The notes under the pieces are model-generated. The model had not been told where the DNA came from, made no database searches, and saw nothing but the letters and a program-made list of their open reading frames with translations. Positions 59,821 to 60,137 of a DNA stretch of 60,137 nt are shown one piece after another; position 1 is the stretch's first letter; the number at the start of each line of letters is the position of its first letter. A program made the translations under genes and the position numbers. Source of the stretch: Bacteroidales bacterium (lineage in GTDB: Bacteria > Bacteroidota > Bacteroidia > Bacteroidales > Tenuifilaceae); the NCBI GenBank assembly GCA_013376985.1, contig JACABB010000036.1, positions 1-60,137 on the forward strand, written 5' to 3'.

Positions 59821-60137
59821 AGTTTTGTTTTTATGTTATTGGCGATTAACCTAGTTGTTGAGAGAACTGACACCTTTAATAGGTCTGCAAACCTAGCATT
59901 CTAACTGGTTCCTTTCAACAGGGAAGAGTAAAGGTCTTTAGCCGAGCGTAGACATTCTAAATCTGGCGAAGATTCTAGTTCACCTTTACTCTTCTGGTTA
60001 ATCGGTAATGAAAATTAGTGCTTTTATTCGAATGCAAATCTAAAGGCGAAGATTAGCGAAGCGTATCTTCGTCCTAACTAAACAGCGGTCTCGTATGTTT
60101 GCATTTATTATGGACCAGTTAGCTATTAATGTTGTAT
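59821..60137 (-). ncRNA. noncoding end of the IS110 element, candidate bridge RNA region
   Basis: No protein gene in about 317 bases upstream of the transposase. Perfect 13-bp arms GAAGAGTAAAGGT (59923-59935) and ACCTTTACTCTTC (59982-59994) enclose a 46-base loop, with further short repeats beyond (GGCGAAGATT at about 59965 and 60048). In IS110-group elements the bridge RNA is encoded upstream of the recombinase, and its internal loops pair with target and donor DNA. Exact RNA ends and loop pairing cannot be fixed from one copy. Confidence 0.5.

Overview
The window is Bacteroidota chromosome, most likely an environmental member of Bacteroidales. The evidence is a SusC/SusD pair, several OmpP1/FadL- and BamA-type barrels, the order thrS-infC-rpmI-rplT, TAnnTTTG-type promoter boxes, A/T-rich leaders with few Shine-Dalgarno sequences, a GG-leader peptide next to a radical SAM/SPASM enzyme, and low overall GC. 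All calls come from reading the sequence; no database search was run.

Layout. 0-9.9 kb: a peroxiredoxin gene broken by an in-frame stop, a SusC/SusD transporter pair behind a perfect 11-bp palindrome, a small outer-membrane barrel, a JAB/RadC-like protein with an unusual tail, and a stand-alone Mrr-type restriction enzyme. 9,984-28,363: an integrated element of about 18.4 kb inserted at the 3' end of a tRNA-Leu(GAG) gene. It is bounded by a 16-bp direct repeat and has a tyrosine integrase at its right end. 28.3-50.8 kb: mainly housekeeping genes: two tRNA-Leu, a DPP-IV-type peptidase, thrS-infC-rpmI-rplT, dapB, lepB, a WbqC-like protein, outer-membrane proteins, proS, a metallopeptidase lipoprotein, a SiaB-like protein, a BamA-like barrel, a 2-Cys peroxiredoxin, pabB and tilS. 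51.1-52.8 kb: a minimal RiPP locus (precursor plus radical SAM enzyme) and a nested-hairpin element. 52.9-60.1 kb: an ABC-F protein, nth, a TIGR03915-like protein, two unknown membrane proteins separated by a large imperfect palindrome, and an IS110-family transposase with a structured noncoding upstream end.

The integrated element is the most interesting part. Leftward it encodes an XRE-type repressor and two small proteins (lysogeny-like module). Rightward from a divergent operator come a run of small early genes, including a shuffled protein family behind near-identical leaders, and a 950-aa primase-SF3 helicase. A gene-poor stretch follows with ten GTCAA/TTGAC boxes and a three-unit 11-bp tandem repeat, which looks like a replication origin. 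A second tight operon then looks like a virion module: a papain/transglutaminase-like Cys-His-Asp protein, a tiny lysine-rich protein, a Gly-rich membrane protein, a 219-aa protein followed by a strong hairpin, beta-rich 153-aa and 86-aa proteins, coiled-coil and membrane proteins, and a glucosaminidase. In the glucosaminidase a -1 shift at an A10 run would add a perfect membrane anchor. No terminase, portal, tail or conjugation gene is recognisable. My main hypothesis is a provirus of a tail-less, probably membrane-containing bacteroidete virus. The capsid assignment is inference.
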